Source of the DNA: Ignisphaera sp.
Lineage (GTDB): Archaea; Thermoproteota; Thermoprotei_A; Sulfolobales; Ignisphaeraceae
Assembly: GCA_038831005.1 (NCBI GenBank)
Contig: JAWBKZ010000001.1
Location: 124,001 to 188,000, forward strand
Reading direction: 5' to 3'
Length of the DNA: 64,000 bases
Shown here: piece by piece, positions 62,998 to 64,000 of the stretch
Layout of the letters: each line of letters begins with the position of its first letter
How positions within the stretch are numbered: position 1 is the stretch's first letter
The notes under the pieces: generated by a model
Told to the model about the DNA's origin: nothing
What the model saw: the letters and a program-made list of their open reading frames with translations, nothing else
Databases searched by the model: none
Made by a program: the position numbers and the translations under genes

Positions 62998-64000
62998 ATG
63001 ACCTACAACGCTGTAGCTGTTCATCAGAGAGATGATCAGGTTTTAAATATTCTGCATAAACAGAAGTACCATATTGTGGGAAGTCATAGTGCTGTAAAGA
63101 AGTGTTACTGGATCCATAAGACGCTTACCGAAAAAATGTTCTGTTATAAGGCTAAATTCTATGGTATAGAATCCCATAGATGTATACAGTTTTCTCCAGC
63201 TGTATTGTGGTGTTGGAATTACTGTCTACATTGCTGGAGATATAGACCTGGTTCAGATCATGGATTCAGAACAATAGAGGCTGTTGATGATCCTAGATTC
63301 ATAGCAGAAATGGTCGTGAAAGAACATAAGAGAACTGTGAGCGGCTATAAGAAGTATCCTAACGTGGATAGGAAGATGTACGAAGAGTCTCTGAATCCGA
63401 AGCATGTAGCTATAAGCTTAACTGGTGAAGCAACGCTTTACCCAAGGCTTGGCGAGCTTATAGAGGAATTCCATAGAATGAATCTAACAACATTTCTAGT
63501 CACAAGAGGGATAAGGCCAGAGATACTTGCCAACTTGGGTACAGAACCTACACAACTCTACGTATCTCTAGAGGCATTTGATGAAGATAATTATAGATAC
63601 TTCAATAACCCTGTCTATCCAAATCTATGGAAGAGAACCCTAGAGACTTTAGAGGTTTTACCGAGCTTCTCATCTCCAACAGTTGTTAGGTTGACATTGA
63701 TTAGAAGTTTCAATATGAATCTTAGAGCAGTTAGTGAGTGGGTGAAGTTGCTGAAGATAGCTGAACCAACCTTTATAGAGATTAAAGCGTATATGCATAT
63801 AGGGACATCAATATTGAGGTTGAGTAGAGATGATATGCCTAGCCATAAAGAGGTTAGAGAGATAGCTATAGAGATAGCTAATAGATTAGGGTACAATATT
63901 GTTTCTGAAAGTGTTCCCAGTAGAGTGGTTCTTCTCTCAAGACTCGATAAACCTGTTATAAGATACGGTAATCCTCCTGTAAGCTGGTATGATAAAGATC
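62998..64000 (+). CDS. taw1: tRNA 4-demethylwyosine synthase Taw1 (partial, runs off the window)
   Basis: At least 334 residues; the 3' end lies beyond the window. Motifs in order: KKCYWIHKTLTEKMFCYK, FYGIESHRCIQFSPA, and the iron-sulfur motif CWNYCLHC within AVLWCWNYCLHCW (about residues 70-80), then HVAISLTGEATLYPRLGEL. Archaeal Taw1/TYW1 joins pyruvate carbons to N1-methylguanosine 37 of tRNA(Phe) by radical SAM chemistry, the first committed step of wyosine synthesis. The substrate m1G37 is made by a Trm5-type enzyme such as the one at 29.5 kb. Divergent from the DHH-nucS operon. Confidence 0.95.
   Translation, partial: MTYNAVAVHQRDDQVLNILHKQKYHIVGSHSAVKKCYWIHKTLTEKMFCYKAKFYGIESHRCIQFSPAVLWCWNYCLHCWRYRPGSDHGFRTIEAVDDPRFIAEMVVKEHKRTVSGYKKYPNVDRKMYEESLNPKHVAISLTGEATLYPRLGELIEEFHRMNLTTFLVTRGIRPEILANLGTEPTQLYVSLEAFDEDNYRYFNNPVYPNLWKRTLETLEVLPSFSSPTVVRLTLIRSFNMNLRAVSEWVKLLKIAEPTFIEIKAYMHIGTSILRLSRDDMPSHKEVREIAIEIANRLGYNIVSESVPSRVVLLSRLDKPVIRYGNPPVSWYDKD

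Noticed and set aside
1-64000. tRNA, rRNA, CRISPR, insertion sequence or replication origin
   Set aside because: I looked in the gaps for T-loop-like GGTTCRA sequence, regular repeats, transposase motifs and Orc1/Cdc6 genes and found none.

Overview
The window looks like chromosome from a hyperthermophilic crenarchaeon (Thermoprotei; an Ignisphaera/Desulfurococcales-like organism is my best guess, not proven). The reasons are AT-rich, AGA/ATA-rich coding sequence, TATA boxes about 25-40 bp before short or absent leaders, and GTG/TTG starts with GGTG-type Shine-Dalgarno sites in operons. Marker genes agree: an archaeal B-family replicative polymerase with an N-terminal tail, CDC48/VAT, TmcA, Elp3, Trm5 and Taw1 wyosine enzymes, NucS, sulfide-type Thi4, a PPDK, and a trp operon whose only beta subunit is TrpB2. 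I see no rRNA, tRNA, CRISPR array or insertion sequence.

Layout. 1-3.7 kb: a phosphoribosyltransferase, a two-gene pair resembling an uncharacterised bacterial module, a coiled-coil ribbon-helix-helix protein, and a Trm9-like methyltransferase that converges on elp3 (3.8-5.2 kb). 5.3-9.9 kb: an AbrB-PhoU regulator, then a tungstate transporter (tupABC) divergent from a ModE-type regulator, with an operator-like inverted repeat between them. 9.9-13.5 kb: a sodium/solute symporter with a 36-residue partner protein, then a cluster of anchored, membrane and winged-helix proteins. 14.0-18.5 kb: a MacB/FtsX-like ABC export operon that includes a GT-C-like membrane protein. 18.7-19.5 kb: two membrane proteins of visibly higher GC.

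19.7-29.4 kb is the most unusual region: one long co-directional operon of MoxR ATPase, small membrane proteins, a DUF4129-like protein, a DUF4350-like protein, a DUF58 protein, an archaeosortase fused to an EpsI-like exterior domain, and a split DUF1616 protein. I read it as a candidate surface-protein assembly or processing system.

29.5-33.0 kb: a Trm5-type methyltransferase, an unknown protein, and a radical SAM/SPASM enzyme preceded by a short membrane peptide gene that is broken in a C7 run. 33.1-39.5 kb: the complete trp operon, trpB2-A-D-F-E-G-C. 39.7-46.6 kb: Thi4, an ATP-cone protein, FMN-type glutamate synthase, PurE, a DUF2139-like protein and an anchored GH12 glucanase.

46.9-64 kb: PolB, a hexapeptide acyltransferase, PPDK, CDC48, the TmcA operon, then a five-gene operon (DHH phosphoesterase, NucS, hotdog protein, UPF0282 metallohydrolase, metallophosphoesterase) divergent from Taw1, which runs off the right edge.
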